Positions 20,344-28,599 of a stretch of DNA of 35,732 nt are shown here, one piece after another. Both the position numbers and the translations under genes were made by a program. The DNA is from Chara braunii (lineage: Eukaryota; Streptophyta; Charophyceae; Charales; Characeae). The stretch lies in assembly GCA_003427395.1 (NCBI GenBank), contig BFEA01000037.1:4326059-4361790 (forward strand), in the 5' to 3' direction. The first letter of the stretch is position 1; each line of letters opens with the position of its first letter. The notes under the pieces are model-generated. The model had not been told where the DNA came from, made no database searches, and worked only from the letters and a program-made list of their open reading frames with translations.

Positions 20344-21363
20344 TGTTGCATACCGTAATGGTACAGACCAGAACAAGAACCGACCTCTTTCACATAGTAC
20401 AGGATAGCGCAGAGGAAGGCTAAAATACCAATGATCAGACCAATCAATGTCGCAATGCAGACCAAACATACATCATCATCATCGCATGGTGTGAAGGGGC
20501 CTGACGTTTACACAGGAAGAATGCGCCAGTCCCAAACCATACACAGACGAAGAGGAGGGGGATCAGACGAAGGAGAGGGGGAAGATGGGAATGTCGTCAA
20601 CACCGAGTCTTCGATATAGGCCCCATATAATCTCTCATCCAATGTCTCGACCCCAATGTCGAGTCTGAATCCAAACATCGTCAAATCTCAAACTTGCAAA
20701 TCTCTCTCTCTGGGAGTCTGTAGGTGCTGAGAAGTCAGGTAGCGAGAGGCTGAGAGAGAGATTGTGGACTTAGAGGAGGAAGAAGAAGAACTCTCTTTCT
20801 CTCAAGTACTAATCTGTGAAGGTGGCGCCTTGTTGCAGATATATCGAAGACGAAGCTGGAGCTATGGCGCCACAGGTAAGTCTCCCTGGCCTCCGCCAAC
20901 TCTCCCTCTCTCTCCAACGCTACTCTAAGCTCCTAACAGCGCCCAGCGCTGAAGACTACTCCTGGCGCTAGCTACTACTGCAGCGCTCCTGCAAAGTGCT
21001 GCGGCCGAATCCTGAAGACTGCCTCCTGCACTGCCTGTGAAGTGCCCGTGAACTGCCTGCAGCCTGCAGGACGAACCAGTACTATATAGTGCCGGTCCAG
21101 CTGGAAGGCTGCTCTTGCCCATGCCGAATCGTGGCAGACCCTGGCGTTGACGTTCAAACAAAGGTTGTCTTGAAACGGTCCTAAAAATGGCCTGCGCTTA
21201 GCCCTGGTCTGGCTCCTAAGTTTCAGGACAGGTCGACTTTATGAGGGCCTGAAAATGGCCCTCCTTTCTAGGCTTTTTGGCTGAAACGACACAGGGCCTG
21301 GAGGGCCCTTATTTTCCTTCTGGTTGGGTCCTGCAGGCCCGTGTGGATTCGTAGTATGCAGCA
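20344..21363 (-). repeat. 5' LTR of gypsy element 1
   Basis: 1020 bp, plus-strand ends TGTTGCATAC and GTATGCAGCA. It matches 12495-13828 apart from the mitochondrial block. In minus-strand reading about 20465-20391 encodes a strongly hydrophobic stretch (CIATLIGLIIGILAFLCAIL). On the plus strand ATGGCGCCACAG is followed by GTAAGT (20864-20881). Both are kept in the other LTR, except that the hydrophobic frame there has a stop. Confidence 0.9.
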
Positions 21364-22589
21364 TCAAAATTTCCAGGATCCCAACCAGGTTATCAACATG
21401 GGCGAACCAACTATTTACAGAGTGTTATCAAGTAAGGGAGACTTCTTCTTCCTCCCACCGTCGAGTTCACAGCTATGGTGCAGGCCTGTGCCCAACCTAT
21501 CAAGCCCGCCAATCGGCACCAACCTTCCTGACCCAACAAGCCACTCAGCAGTCCAATCTCAATGCCCACGGCAGATGACGTGTCCACTCAACAGGGAAGG
21601 GTAGCTCCCAGGACGAAGAAGAAGAACACCAGTACTTGGTGAAGAAGAAGGTGGCTGTCAGTGTGACACATACTTTGAAGAAGAGCTTCGATGGCGGATC
21701 ATTGTTGAACCCCAATGAGCATAGGTAAGAGGAGGCACCTCATAGAGAAGGGCCTGATGCCCAGCGCCATCTCAACATGAGCTAGGTAGCCCCAGCTGTG
21801 GCCACCAGCCCTGTCAGTATGAAGATGGTGGCGTAGCAAGATAACACAACACCAAGCAGGGCGACCTCCAGCAGCAGTTCGAGAAAAAAAAAGACGAGCA
21901 GAATCCGTTTTTCTTGCCCTCAACAGTTTTATAGACTGCTGTTTTCCTCCACTCGACAGCCTACAGCCTAGGAACGGCAGCCTATAGCGTAGGACCGAAT
22001 CTAGACCTAACTTTGGCAGAGGACAGAAACGGCCTACAACTCAAGGGCAGAAAAGCGCAAAGCAGAGAGGCCCAGTGGTTCTATGACCACCCTACAAAGA
22101 CTCTCATACTCAGACCTAGGGATCGAGCTTAGTAAGGCTCACACATACAAAGGAACACAACCACGGTAGAGCTCGCGGGATTAAGTACCGGAGAGCTCAA
22201 AGCCAGACAAAACAGATCGAAGTAGTGTACAGCCTGGATAACACTGCAATTCATTGCATTCCTACCCTCCCGGGGAGCGAAGACCCTGACCTAGGAGTGT
22301 CAACGAGGAGAAGGTCTGAGGGGTTGCCCTTTCTGTTCAGCCTCATAATGCGCATAACAAAAAATTGCAGACTTGAGAAGTTCGTTCCTTGTGAACTATC
22401 AGACCTCTGTGTGAGGTTGGAAGAGAAACTTCACAAGATACTCACAGCTGGGGCGTGTGCCCCACTGATCCACGCTGCTCTCAACTTCGTATCCCTTTCT
22501 TGGGATAGGAGGTCAAAACTGCGGTGGCCTATCAGGGAATGCATCAGCAGGAGTGAAAGGTGGAAGTTTTGAGGCATGGAAGACCGGAT
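21364..22589. other. No gene recognised
   Basis: Short frames only. The stretch near 21600-21700 is GAAGAAG-rich. It may be LTR or 3' sequence of the deleted gypsy fragment that follows, but no repeat partner is present in the window. Confidence 0.45.
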
Positions 22590-23490
22590 AGGTCTTGATA
22601 TGAGGGGGCTACAGTAAGCACATAGGAAGGCCCAAACGGATCTGCCCCCACAATACCGAGTACCTGCCATGGGCCATAGTAAACAGGCAACAACTTTCAT
22701 GATATGTCCTGTTCATCAGTTAGTTCAGATTTTTTCTCCCAGACCCAGTGACCTGGCCGGATAGGAGAGGGAGAACGATGCTTCTTAGCCTGTTCTGTCA
22801 TCCACTTCTGGGCCTTGAAAATATTAGTTATAGCTTTCTTTAGGTCTTTAGTGGATTTTCTAGTGTAGAGATAAAATTCGTAGATATTAGAAGGAACACC
22901 AAAAGCGAAGGCAGCTTTCTGGGTCTCTGTTGACGCTGAGGTGCGAGCCTTTTGTAATTAACTTCAGGTAACCTAACGGTCGCCCTCCTGCTATATCCAA
23001 AATAATGCATTGGGTGGATGCCTTGGCATTGAGAAAGAAAGGACGCAATGAAAGGCGAAACGCCATTTCTCATAACTCTTGGTAAATTTCGCAGTTCCAA
23101 GAGCTAGTTTGCGCTTGGACTTGTCGATGAGATCATCCAGAGGTCGTCTTGGATCCGTGGCAAAGTGCAGCCTATAGGTTGTAAAGTCTATAGTGCTGTG
23201 AACATATGGATTATACATCAGTTGTACCCTAGATAGATGTTTGTCCCAGTCCTGCTGATCAGGTGCGATCGCATGGGGCAACAAATTTTGACTTTGAATT
23301 GAAGCACAAACTAGAGCATACAACTCTTTCTCATTGGTGGAAACCTGAATTCTTTGCACCCTTTATCTTCTTACTCGTGAATTTCACTGGTTTCAGACCA
23401 GTCCCATCATCTTGCTTAAGAATTGCACCAACTCCATATTGACTTGCATCTGTGGTCAACACAAATGAGAAGATAGGGTCAGGCAGTTTC
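22590..23490 (-). pseudogene. Deleted Ty3/gypsy pol fragment (RNase H joined to integrase)
   Basis: Minus strand. About 23490-23340 reads LKLPDPIFSFVLTTDASQYG, then VGAILKQDDG and KPVKFTSKK, the start of RNase H with its first Asp. After a frame break, RIQVSTNEKELYALVCASI (RNase H) is followed directly by HAIAPDQQDWDKHLSRVQLM and YNPYVHSTIDFTTYRL, which is the end of the integrase core. The rest of RNase H and the integrase zinc finger and catalytic centre are missing. Near 22830-22690 AQKWMTEQAKKHRS, PIRPGHWVWEKK and KLLPVYYGPWQVL give the integrase C-terminus with the GPY/F motif. It is a third gypsy element, distinct from both neighbours, with an internal deletion near 23300. Confidence 0.82.
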
Positions 23491-23854
23491 AGCACAGGTG
23501 TGACGGGGCTGAGGCAGAGCTAAGAGGCTGGGAGAGAGAGGGAGAGTGAGAGCACACACATACGCTCACGCAACTCGACGCAGACTCAACACGACTCGAT
23601 AGATGCAGACATGAAGTGGCAAATTCGCAAAGTCGCAATCTTGGATTCCGAACACAATGTCGCAGCAAGTCACGCCGAAGCACAAGCATTGAGGCCGAAA
23701 ATTGAATGCCCAAACTCAAGTTGAGTCTAGTCTTAAAGACTCAAGTAAGTTTCTTGAGGGCAGAAGTGCGATTTGCCTCGGGGCTGAACTGAAAATTGAA
23801 GGTCCAAGCCTTGACGCCAAAATGTCGGATGGCGCCAAGCATCTAAATCCGAAA
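23491..23854. other. No gene recognised
   Basis: Contains a GA-rich stretch (about 23530-23550). The last 100 bases may already belong to the rRNA-derived block, but the match there is too weak to claim. Confidence 0.4.
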
Positions 23855-24085
23855 GTGCCGTGTTTGAATTCTGTGGGGGACCACCCTCTAAGCCTAAGTA
23901 TTTCTCAGTGACCAATAGTGTACAAGTAACGTGAGGGAAAGATGAAAAGAACCCTAAGAAAGGGAGTGAAATAGAAAACCTGAAACTCGATGCAGGCAAT
24001 CAGTCGAAGGCTGAAAGATGCATCATCAATCAATGGATGATGGATCTGCAAAGGTTAACGGAGTACAGAGGAGGGATTCGAGAAC
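23855..24085 (+). pseudogene. Organellar-type large-subunit (23S/26S) rRNA fragment
   Basis: The plus strand carries GTGGGGGACCACCCTCTAAG, CCTAAGTA, AGTGACCAATAGTG, AACGTGAGGGAAAGATGAAA, AGAACCC and GGGAGTGAAATAGA followed by CCTGAAAC. It then reads AATCAGTCGAAGG and GCAAAGGTTAACGGA. These follow in order the bacterial-type 23S landmarks GGGGGGACCATCCTCCAAGG, GACCGATAGTGAACC, ACCGTGAGGGAAAGG, GAAAAGAACCCC, GGGAGTGAAA, CCTGAAACC and GCAAGGTTAACCGAA. The AACCC/GGGAGTG pairing is the bacterial/organellar form, not the nuclear 28S form. It is a partial copy with no rRNA context, so I read it as organelle DNA transferred to the nucleus, mitochondrial more likely than plastid because of CCTGAAAC. 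The edges are approximate. Confidence 0.8.
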
Positions 24086-24308
24086 GGGTGCCAACTGCAG
24101 AGGGCGCCAACAGTCAGGAACCGAAGATTAGAGACTCAAAATTAAAATAGCAACCTGGCGGGTGGTAACCCGAGGATCAGGGATAGAGCCTTGGCTGAGT
24201 CAGTAACACTATCCCCTCCCTTTGGAAGGCAACGTCCAGGATGCCAAAGACCCAATGAACAACTGTGAAGGACGGGACGGGGCCGATCACTGGTCATAAA
24301 AGGAAAGG
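24086..24308. other. Unassigned; possibly more rRNA-derived sequence
   Basis: Follows the rRNA fragment without a visible boundary, but I cannot match it to later 23S landmarks. Confidence 0.3.
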
Positions 24309-24490
24309 GGGAGTAATGCAAGTAGCAGGTAATCCTAAAGAGGTTCTACATGGGTAAGGGGATCAATGCTCAAGTAACAGGGTAATCCTATTGAGGTTCT
24401 ACAAGGGTGAGGGTAGCAATGTTCAAGTAATAGGGTAATCCTATTGAGGTTCTACAAGTAACAAACCATTCCTGTTGGTGTTCTACAAGG
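24309..24490. repeat. Tandem repeat, about 50-54 bp unit, 3.5 copies
   Basis: GGTAATCCTA(A/T)(A/T)GAGGTTCTACA recurs near 24331, 24384 and 24438, each preceded by CAAGTA(G/A)(C/T)AG. A weaker unit (ATTCCTGTTGGTGTTCTACAAGG) ends near 24491. Units are imperfect and directly abutting, without unique spacers. Confidence 0.8.
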
Positions 24491-25137
24491 TTATAGGTTG
24501 TCACGTTTGAGGAAAAAAAAAAGAATGTTTGTTCAATGCTAAAGTGTTGGTGTCTGAGGGGTTTGGGAAAACAACGTCTTAGGTCTGTAACAAAGTGTCA
24601 AAAGCGGAAAAATGTCTTGAGGAAGGTCTTGGAAGGTGTCGCAAAAGTGGCAGTGAGGAAGCAGTCTTCAACAGTTCTATGATGTAGACGGCGAGGACTT
24701 CAACTTGATTGTTGCAGTAGCAGGTTGCGTCCGGTACATGATTTGATGACGAGGTCTGATTCGGATAGCAGGTCGCAGATTGATCTTGATATCCATGTCG
24801 GAGGTGCTGCTCCAGAAGTCTGTGAGTCCAAGGTGTCGGCCAAAGGGAACAACATGGTGGCCAACGAGTTGCCTTGTCTCCTCGTACTGAGTTGTAGCAT
24901 GCCATCGTCCTTGTGCACTTGCCATTAGATCCATTGTCGCCGGCTACGCGCAGGGGCGACATGTAGGACTTGGACAAGAGGGAAATAGATGTGGCAAAGG
25001 ACAAACTGGAGAACGGGGCGAGACAGTGGCAAGAGCGGATCAGACAGGGGGAGGTCAAGGGGCAAAGGGTCTTTCTGGGTACAGGGGATGTGTGTAGTTA
25101 AGGAGAGGTTTACGCAAAGTTTAGGCATAGTGGGTAG
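24491..25137. other. 3' flank of gypsy element 2, no LTR identified
   Basis: Lies downstream (minus direction) of the chromodomain. No polypurine tract and no sequence matching the right flank of the element (30.7-31.3 kb) could be found. The 3' LTR is therefore absent, diverged beyond recognition or outside this segment. Short frames here are not credible genes. Confidence 0.4.
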
Positions 25138-25502
25138 CTAGGATATAGGATGGGAGCGATCATAAGCGCGAACAAGTTTCATGGCATTCTTCAGGTCAGC
25201 AAGAGGTTCCCATGTGGATTCTTCGTTAGGGTATCTTGTCCATTTAACTTCGTATTCTATGACTGGTTTAGGGTGGTCAGATACTTGAGTAGTTCTTTGT
25301 CCTATGATGACTTCGACGACGAAATCAGGGCCTATGGGTAACGTGATTGGTGGAGGACTAGGCATTCTTGAGGTTAGCAAGAGGTTGCCATGTTTCGTCA
25401 GGGTATCCTGTCCATTTAACTTCGTATTCTATGATTGGTTCAGGGTGGTCAGATACCTGAGCAGTTCTCCGTCCTACGACGACAAATTCAGGGCCTTTGT
25501 TC
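25138..25502 (-). pseudogene. Tandemly duplicated chromodomain (gypsy element 2)
   Basis: Two copies of the same chromodomain segment lie head to tail. The downstream copy (about 25337-25180) reads VIEYEVKWTRYPNEESTWEP, then LADLKNAMKLVRAYDRSHP. It keeps the YxVKW, the tryptophan of STWEP and the following Leu. The upstream copy (about 25500-25361) reads PIIEYEVKWTGYPDETWQPL followed by ANLKNA. CATGGCATTCTTCAGGTCAG and its counterpart are about 181 bp apart on the plus strand. Chromodomains read methylated histone tails and guide integration. A doubled copy is unusual; since 181 is not a multiple of three, the duplication also changed the frame. Confidence 0.8.
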
Positions 25503-26560
25503 AGTGATGGGGAAGGGTCCGAGCCACTTCTTCGAGAGTTTCTTGGACAAGCCGTGTTCGGGTGGAAAGCGTTTGGCGGAGAGCTAGACTTTGTCCCCTA
25601 CTTTGAATGACACGTCACATCTGTGTTTGTTGGTCTTGTTGGCTTGTTGTTCTTGTGTTTGTTCAAGGGCTTCAGTGGCTTCTCTAAGGAGTTTGTTCAT
25701 TCTTGCTGCCCATTCATTGAGAGAAGGACAGGGGGTGGAGGGGTTGAGTTGTGAAGGAAGTAGGAAGTCAGAGGGCAAGCGAGGATGGTAGCCAAGATCG
25801 AGGTAGAACGGGGACATGCCAATGGAAGGGCAACTGATCCCAGTCGTGTTGGTGTGGATGACAATACTTCCCCGTGGTTCTTTGGAGAGTATCGTTCATC
25901 TTCTCGGTTTGTCCATCAGTCTGGGGGTAGAATGTAGTGCGAGCGTGGTTCCATATGTTTTGAAGAGGTGTTTCCAAAATTGTGAGAGGAAGCCGGGATC
26001 ACGGTCACTGATGATGTTCTCGGCGAGCCTGTGATGGCGTGCGACATGATCAAAGAAGAGAGTGGCGATGTCTTTGGCGTTGTGCGAAGTAGTGCAAGGG
26101 ATGAAGTTTGCACGTTTAGTCAAGCGACGAACGATGACATAGACGCAATCATGGCCACAGTCGCTCTTGGGTAGACTGCACACGAACTCCATAGAGATGG
26201 ACTGCCACCGGTGAGTGGGAATCGACAATGATTGTAACTTGTTGGGTTTGGCCCGGTTCGAAGGGTTGATGGCTTGGCATGTGGGGCATGCGTGAATGTA
26301 AGCTTTGACGTTGACGAGAATGAAGTAGCTGGAGATGGTGTCAAAGGTTTTTTAGAACTCGCTATCTCCCGCAATCTTGGCCTCGTGGTGCTCGACCAAG
26401 AGCTGGGTAGGGAGACCATTTGTGTCGGGGATGCAAAGTCCGCGAGTGCCTTTGGTGTCGACGTGGAGAAGATTGTCGTGGAGGGAGTAGTCAGTGATAG
26501 TGTCGAGGTCACGAAGTTTATTGTAGATTGTTTAGAAATCCGGGCGAGAGGGGTAGCCAT
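25503..26560 (-). pseudogene. Integrase (gypsy element 2)
   Basis: From about 26500 the minus strand reads LHDNLLHVDTKGTRGLCIPD and QLLVEHHEAKIAGD. This is the HHCC finger with Asp where the second His usually is (IAGH). A stop follows, then YIHACPTCQAIN with the two Cys. The core begins HRWQSISMEFVCSLPKS, with Glu in place of the first catalytic Asp. ENIISDRDPGF holds the second Asp. After a frameshift PQTDGQTEKMNDTLQ holds the catalytic Glu. From 25817 SPFYLDLGYHPRLPSDF is the YGxxP-like block, and KKLSKKWLGPFPI (about 25560-25510) is the GPY/F motif. A stop and at least two frameshifts make it non-functional. Confidence 0.82.
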
Positions 26561-26680
26561 GGGTGTAGTGGTGGTGGAGTGAAGGGAGGAGCTGGTTATG
26601 AGTCATGGTGGCGTAGAGTTGGGTGTAGTGGTGGTGGAGTGAAGGGAGGAGCTGGTTATGAGTCATGATGGCGTAGACTT
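26561..26680. repeat. 60-bp tandem duplication at the end of RNase H
   Basis: GGGTGTAGTGGTGGTGGAGT starts at 26561 and 26621, and the units differ at a few bases. In the coding direction this duplicates a 20-residue segment around THNQLLPSLHHHYT, in frame. Confidence 0.93.
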
Positions 26681-27320
26681 TCTCGGAGGGTTGTGGTCGG
26701 GGCGTCGAGAGGGTATCGACAACTCGGTTGCTTTTGCTGGGGGTGTGGCAAATGGTGAATGTGAACTGGGCAAGAAAGTCTAACCAGCGGGCTTGGCGTG
26801 GTGTGATGTCTTTCTTAGCGAGTATGGAGGAGACAATGGTGTTGTCGGTGCGAATGGTGAAGTATTGTCTGTCGAGGTACGGGCGCCAGACTTTGAGGAC
26901 GTGAATAACGGTGAGGAGTTCCTTCTCGTTGGAGAGGTAGTTCATGTTTATGGGAAGGAGCTTCTTGCTTGCGAAGGTGGGTGGGGTGGTCTTTGATTGA
27001 GGGGGTTTTGGAGGTGTCGCGAGGAAAATGTTTGGAGAGGACGACTCCAATGGCTAAGTCGGATGCATCAATGGTAACGTAGAAATGTTGAGAGGGGTCA
27101 GCAATCTCGAGGATGGGGCCCGCGGTGATGGTTTGTTTGAGGAAGCCGAAGGCGTTTTGGCGGCCGTCGTTCCAATTAAAGGGCTCGTTCTTGCATGTGA
27201 GTTCGTGGAGCAGTGCGGATGAAGGGGCGGTAATAGTTGGCGAGGCCGAGGAATGAGCATAGTTGGAGTAGGGTCTTGGGCGGGGGTTACTCATTGAGGG
27301 CGGTGACCTTCGAGGGTCCA
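26681..27320 (-). pseudogene. RNase H and RT connection (gypsy element 2)
   Basis: The connection reads FNWNDGRQNAFGFLKQTITA and GPILEIADPSQHFYVTIDAS, followed by DLAIGVVLSKHF. The IDAS Asp is the first RNase H carboxylate. After frame breaks come LSNEKELLTVIHVLKVWRPY (the Glu) and FTIRTDNTIVSSIL (second Asp; TDN in place of TDH). Then come QARWLDFLAQFTFTICHTPS and NRVVDTLS, where the last carboxylate region is ADxLS in active copies and VDTLS here. The order after RT and before integrase is standard for Ty3/gypsy. Confidence 0.82.
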
Positions 27321-27393
27321 TGCGAATTCCTTCAGCAGAGACGATGTGGCCAAGGTATTCTACTCTATAGGCAGCAAAGGTGCATTTGCTGAG

Positions 27394-28331
27394 CTAGGCG
27401 GAAAATTTTTGCTCTCTGAGGATAGAGAGGACTTGGCGAAGGTGCTGAAGGTGAGACTCAAAGGTGGGGCTATAGACAAGGATATAATCAAGGTAGATGC
27501 CGTCACGGACTTCGAGGAGGTTGCAGAAGATGTGATTCATGGTGGATTGGAATGTGGCGGGGGTGTTGGTGAGTCTGAAGGGCATCACGAGGAACTTGTA
27601 GTGCCCGAAGTGAGAGCGGAATGCGGTCTTGTGGGTAACCTCCTCGCGGATGTGGATCTGGTGGAAGCCACTGCGGAAGTCAATCTTGGTAAAATATTTG
27701 GCTCCACGGAGGCGATCCAGAAGCTTGGAGATCCGAGGTGGGGGTACTTGTTCTTGATCGTGATCCGATTCAAGGCGCGGTAGTCTTTGCACATCCTTAG
27801 TTCTGAGGCTCCACCTTTCTTTACGGAAAGGCAGCTTGTACCGAAGGGGGAGAAGCTTGGCTTAATGAATCCTTCTTCAAGGAGTTCATTGAGCTGGCGC
27901 TTCATTTCTTCGGCTTCCGGAGAGTTGGTATGGAGGGCGGCACGACGGAGAGTGGCTGGGTTCCAGATCAATGGTATGAGACACCACGATATGGGAGTAA
28001 TCTGACAGGCAAGGACACGAGAAAAAAGTCTTTGAACTCGTTGAGGATGGCGATGAGGGGGGTGGTCAGAGTGGGGAGCTTGATCAGGTTTGTCCGTAGG
28101 GAGCAAGTCCTCGGGACGTTCGCGATAAAGGACAAGGTAGTAGTAGGTGGAGTCGGGTTGTGACGGGCCATGTGGAGAAACCGGTGGGGAGTGACAAAGT
28201 TTTGGCAGGTAGGGTGGGGGAAATAGGGGATGTCGATGGGCGTGTCGGGGGGGTTGGTGAGGCGGAAGAAGGGGTGGAACGCGTATGGCATGTAGTTGTC
28301 CAGCCAAGGTGTTCCCAAAACAATGTCGCAC
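27394..28331 (-). pseudogene. Reverse transcriptase (gypsy element 2)
   Basis: EEGFIKPSFSPFGTSCLSVK and LRMCKDYRALNRITIKNKYP are the first RT motifs. After a frameshift (about 27700), AKYFTKIDFRSGFHQIHI holds the first catalytic Asp, and KTAFRSHFGHYKFLVMPF continues to NTPATFQSTMNHIF. Motif C reads GIYLDYILVYS: the second Asp of YxDD is Tyr (TAT, plus-strand 27484-27486), which would abolish polymerase activity. SHLQHLRQVLSILREQ follows, as in the family. Confidence 0.88.
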
Positions 28332-28581
28332 ATGAAGTGCATGAGATCGAATGAGACCTGACTGCGGAGGGTTTCGACAATCATATGGAGGTCTTGGGAA
28401 CCGTGCGGTCTACTACGATGACGGTGCCTTTGTCCCGTAGACGAAAGGTAATTGGGGAGGCGTAACCGGTAGAGGTGAGACCGGCTTTTCGGACACGCGC
28501 GTCAGTGATAAAGTTGTCGGTAGCTCCAATGTCAAGGAGGGCCCGGAACTTGGTTGGAGATGCACCAAGGGTGGCGGCCAT
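27968..28581 (-). pseudogene. Aspartic protease (gypsy element 2)
   Basis: Minus-strand reading gives KFRALLDIGATDNFITDA near 28560-28500. This is the retropepsin active-site block with DIG where DSG or DTG is needed. RLRDKGTVIVVD and, in a second frame, FDLMHFMCDIVLGTPWLDNY follow, the latter being the usual LGxxWL segment. It overlaps in another frame the start of the RT-containing frame. The Ile substitution and the frame break suggest loss of activity. Its family role is cleavage of Gag-Pol. Confidence 0.78.
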
Positions 28582-28599
28582 AAGCTTGAGGTGGAAGCG

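Larger units (their letters stand above)
12495..21363 (-). mobile_element. Ty3/gypsy LTR retrotransposon 1, complete structure, inactive
   Basis: All structural parts are present in minus-strand order. They are the 5' LTR (20344-21363), a primer-binding site (20329-20340), a leader with minisatellite, gag (19620 to about 17640), pol in the order protease, RT, RNase H, integrase (17380 to about 13850), a polypurine tract (13829-13840) and the 3' LTR (12495-13828). The integrase-after-RNase H order defines Ty3/gypsy. Flanking pentamers differ (CCAGA against TCAAA), so there is no clean target-site duplication. The insertion may be very old or the ends may derive from recombination between elements. 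The LTRs differ at many positions and coding regions carry stops, frameshifts and altered integrase residues, so it is not autonomous. From memory, Gag and Pol resemble a family abundant in Chara braunii. Confidence 0.9.

Noticed and set aside
20861-20874. TGGCGCC on the minus strand as a primer-binding site
   Set aside because: It lies inside the LTR in both copies. The true site is at 20329-20340 next to the LTR end.
21324-21604. Overlapping plus-strand frames near the right LTR end
   Set aside because: They start in the LTR and end in unrelated flank, with no recognisable product.
24309-24490. CRISPR-like array
   Set aside because: Units abut directly and diverge throughout; there are no unique spacers, and the context is eukaryotic.
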